Below are positions 8,281-10,351 of a DNA stretch of 10,351 bases, piece by piece. The stretch comes from Ichthyophonus hoferi. Its lineage: Eukaryota; Opisthokonta; Ichthyosporea; Ichthyophonida; Ichthyophonidae. The DNA lies in contig NAOQ01000621.1 of assembly GCA_002751075.1 (NCBI GenBank), positions 32,458-42,808 of the forward strand, in the 5' to 3' direction. Position numbers and translations under genes: made by a program. Position 1 is the first letter of the stretch. Each line of letters starts with the position of its first letter. The notes under the pieces are model-generated. The model worked only from the letters and a program-made list of their open reading frames with translations, was not told where the DNA came from and made no database searches.

Positions 8281-8498
8281 TTATTCTTTTTATTTTAAAG
8301 GAACTACAATCTCTTGAAAACTACTTTATGTATGACCAATAACAAGGAAAAAAAAAAGAATTATAGTTTTTTATTAAAATAAAGGATATGGTTTTTTTTT
8401 CAATTTTTGTGTTCTCCTTTTGATTGGGAAAATTTCCCTTTCAATTGAAAAAGATACTTTTTGATCAGGAAAAATATCATTTTGATCAAAAACCCTCA
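8281..8498 (-). repeat. right terminal inverted repeat with a 21-bp phased motif
   Basis: It is the inverted partner of 6764-6999. The reverse-complement motif TTTTGA (or the decayed TTTCAA) begins at 8418, 8439, 8459 and 8480, again stepping 20-21 bp. There is one unit fewer than on the left, and the overall length is 18 bp shorter. The tip reads AAAACCCTCA just before TA. Confidence 0.8.
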
Positions 8499-8939
8499 TA
8501 TATAGGTATTATTTGATGTATACCAGCCTATGTAAGTATGTATGTAAGAATACATAATTGAATGGATAGTATAGAGCTAGAGATGAGAGAGGTGAAAAGG
8601 TATATATCTACAACTACACAGTTACGTTTTCCAAATAAAACTTTGTGTCATATTATATTATACTATATTCACAAATAGTATCATATATTCTAGGATATAT
8701 ACGTGTATATATATATGTGAAGGTATAGTATACATATACAACAATTGATCATTACACTTATTAAGATACAACTATAGACTATTAAACTAATAATATTTCC
8801 AATGTATTATGTTATAATTATCTAAATAATCAAGAAGATAAAAAGTTAAAAGGCATAAAATAAAACTCTCATTAGCATAGAATTTTAATCTTAGAACCAA
8901 CCAATAATATTAATACAATAGCTTTAATCATTATAGCCC
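8499..8939. other. spacer between the transposon and calcineurin B
   Basis: AT-rich sequence with TATG/TATA low-complexity tracts (8520-8545 and 8640-8740). The right part should contain the 3' untranslated region of the minus-strand calcineurin B gene. No canonical AATAAA was found there on that strand. Confidence 0.4.
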
Positions 8940-10213
8940 CTAAAACATCACTGAGAGTTTCTTTGTTATGTCTGAAAAGCTCACCACCTGAGATAGTTGA
9001 TAGTGTTAGTGTATACCATCCCCCACCCTATATACCACACAGTACCATACTATAGCCTACCATACCCTACCCTATATACCACACAATATCATATTATATA
9101 TTACCATACTCTATTCTACTCTACCCTGCCCGACCCTATATATCACACATACCATACTATAGCCTACCATATGGAACTATATTCTACTGCATCCTATATC
9201 TACTATATCTACTATATATCTACTATATATCTACGACATTCCACTGTATCCTACTATATCCTACTATATTCTACTATATCCTATTATATTCCACTATAGT
9301 CTACCATATTCCACTATATCCTACTGTATCCTACTATATTCCACTACATCCTACTATATTCCACTCTATCCTATTATATTCTACCATATTCCACTATATC
9401 CCATTATATTCTACTCTATTCTACTATATTCTACCATATTCCACTACATCCTACTATATTCCACTATATCCTATTATATTCTACTATATCCTACCACATT
9501 CTACTATATTCTACTATATTCCACTATATCCTACTATATCCTACTATATTCCACTATATCTTACTGTATCCTACTATATTCTACTATATCCCACTACATC
9601 CGACTGTATCCTACTATATTCCATCATATCCTACTATATTCCACTATATCCTACTATATCCTACTATATTCTACTATATCCTACTATATCCTACTATACC
9701 CTACTATATCCTACCCTATATCCTACCTCATAGAACTCCTCCCTGCTTATCTTGCCGTCACCATCCAAATCTGCTTCTAGCATAGTTTGTGCTACTATAT
9801 CCTTTAGTTGACTGTCTGAAAGATTATCTCCTACCATCATTTTTAATACCTCATATAACTGTAGGTAGATACATATGTTGATATGTTATGTATGTATGTA
9901 TGTATGCATGTATGTATGTATGTATGTATGTCGTAAGTTAAACAGTAGTTAGTAGATTAGCTAAAGGTGTAATATAATAGTATACCATACTATACAGTAC
10001 AAGTAACAAATGATAAATATATAATGTAATACACAAAAATAAAATATAATAAAATATGATAATATTACTAATCATAATATAATATCATAATATCATATAA
10101 TAATGATAAAGTAATACAGTACATATATCCTTAATAACCTATTACTATAACCATACTTACATCGTCATCTGTAATGTATCCATCATGATTGATATCGTAG
10201 ATACGGAAGGCAA
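8940..10213 (-). CDS. CNB: calcineurin subunit B, 3' part (three exons)
   Basis: This is the regulatory Ca2+-binding subunit of the calcineurin phosphatase. Exons on the minus strand are 10161-10213, 9727-9858 and 8940-8987. The first gives [17 protein letters not shown] (EF-hand 3), the second [20 protein letters not shown] through [17 protein letters not shown] (EF-hand 4), and the last [15 protein letters not shown] and a TAG. Order and wording match the known family pattern (FAFRIYDMDKDGYIS...LFQVLKMMVGNNL...DKDGDGRISFEEF...VVGGLDIHKKM). Splice sites are GTAAGT to CTACAG (302-bp intron) and GTAGGA to CTCAG (739-bp intron, with CTAAC at 9005-9009 as a likely branch site). The EF-hand-3 exon begins after CTCTCTCCTAG with a split codon, so the N-terminal half (EF-hands 1-2) lies beyond the right edge. 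The EF-hand-3 loop has Asp instead of Glu at position 12; the EF-hand-4 loop is canonical. Confidence 0.92.
9020..9180. repeat. irregular longer repeats at the 3' end of the calcineurin B intron
   Basis: Three near-copies of ACCCTATATACCACACA start at about 9026, 9068 and 9134. The first and third continue into ACCATACTATAGCCTACCAT. This is a less regular part of the intron array and is probably the older edge from which, or into which, the decamer tract grew. Confidence 0.6.
9181..9726. repeat. 10-bp minisatellite filling the last calcineurin B intron
   Basis: The consensus on the plus strand is CTACTATATC/T, with a frequent CCACTATATC variant. From 9241 to 9710 there are 47 consecutive units with no insertion or deletion. 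Differences are almost all transitions (C/T at unit positions 2, 4, 5, 7 and 10; A/G at 6). The array reaches the intron's 5' splice site, whose sequence GTAGGATATA on the minus strand is itself one unit. The 100-codon plus frame at 8997-9299 is a by-product. Confidence 0.95.
9885..9930. repeat. TATG microsatellite in a calcineurin B intron
   Basis: About ten TATG units with one TGCATG variant, just inside the 3' end of the 302-bp intron between the EF-hand-3 and EF-hand-4 exons. The remainder of that intron (9960-10140) is AT-rich with ATAATAT-type low complexity. Confidence 0.9.
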
Positions 10214-10250
10214 CTAGGAGAGAGAGAAAGGGTAAGACAGAGTATGATAT

Positions 10251-10351
10251 TATAGTATAGTATAGTATAGTATAGTATAGTATAGTACAGTACAGTACAG
10301 TACAGTACAGTATAGTATAGTATAGTATAGTATAGTACAGTACAGTACAGT
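10251..10351. repeat. two-type pentamer array in the upstream calcineurin B intron
   Basis: A pure 5-bp array in blocks: seven TATAG, five TACAG, five TATAG, then three TACAG running into the window edge. It lies about 38 bp from the acceptor of the EF-hand-3 exon, inside the intron that precedes it on the minus strand. No interruptions are seen. Confidence 0.95.

Larger units (their letters stand above)
6764..8498 (+). mobile_element. IS630/Tc1-mariner-type DNA transposon, decayed
   Basis: A 1,735-bp element bounded by long terminal inverted repeats (left 6764-6999, right 8281-8498) and flanked by TA on both sides (6762-6763 and 8499-8500), the target duplication of this superfamily. Between the repeats lies one broken plus-strand transposase frame (7241-8255). 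Inverted-repeat matches include AAAATGATA near the tips, TTTTCCCAATCAAAAG in the middle, and TTTCAAGAGATT at the inner end. The right inverted repeat begins only about 25 bp after the transposase stop. Divergence between the two ends and several breaks in the gene indicate an old, inactive copy. A 360-bp non-coding leader (about 6880-7240) precedes the gene. Confidence 0.85.

Noticed and set aside
8997-9299. Plus-strand 100-codon frame rich in Tyr, Pro and His
   Set aside because: It lies wholly inside the calcineurin B intron and is made of the short repeats there.
9181-9726. CRISPR-like regular repeat
   Set aside because: The repeats are contiguous with no spacers, and they lie in a eukaryotic intron.
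1-10351. tRNA or rRNA genes
   Set aside because: No T-arm consensus, cloverleaf or rRNA-like segment was found by eye on either strand. A covariance-model scan would be decisive.
1-10351. LTR or other virus-like element
   Set aside because: No long direct repeats, primer-binding site or recognisable polymerase, capsid or envelope segment was seen.

Overview
This is an AT-rich nuclear window from a eukaryote that I cannot name. Three things point to a protist or alga with the standard genetic code. It has GT-AG spliceosomal introns with pyrimidine-rich acceptors and a CTAAC-type branch site. It has a calcineurin B gene, which land plants lack. It has a long AP2-like protein with three divergent repeats; AP2 proteins are typical of plants, apicomplexans and various algal and other protist lineages. 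TAA, TAG and TGA all behave as stops, which argues against a ciliate. Species-level assignment would be guesswork.

Layout, left to right. 1-1860 is mostly gene-poor. It holds a doubtful small ORF (167-376), a compact GC-rich pair of hairpins (1174-1235), and a 405-bp segment bounded by a 32-bp imperfect inverted repeat (1314-1718), probably an old MITE. 1866-3182, minus strand, is an intact single-exon gene for a 438-residue protein with a mitochondrial-type presequence, three AP2-like repeats and an acidic Ser-Asp tail. 3183-5550 is non-coding or contains only unrecognised fragments: an open stretch at 3854-4018 (minus), and a split open frame at 4443-4772 (plus) interrupted by a TATG-type microsatellite. 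5554-5718 is a striking foldback: two perfectly complementary 66-bp arms around a 23-nt loop. It is followed by a 22-bp minisatellite (5816-5956) and a very degenerate 10-bp repeat tract (6265-6420).

6764-8498 is one decayed IS630/Tc1-mariner-type DNA transposon with TA flanks, terminal inverted repeats of about 220-236 bp and a broken transposase. Its outer repeats carry an ATCAAAA-like motif repeated at a 20-21 bp spacing, five times on the left and four on the right.

8940-10213, minus strand, is the 3' part of a calcineurin B gene in three exons: EF-hand 3, EF-hand 4 and the C-terminal tail. The gene continues past the right edge. Its introns are packed with tandem repeats. The 739-bp last intron contains 47 successive decamers without a single indel, and its 5' splice site is itself a copy of the repeat unit. 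The intron upstream of the EF-hand-3 exon contains a pentamer array alternating between two unit types.

The genes do not form an obvious functional unit. The notable feature of the window is the number of short-period repeat systems (5, 10, 20-21 and 22 bp), several close to multiples of the DNA helical repeat. No new multi-gene system is visible.
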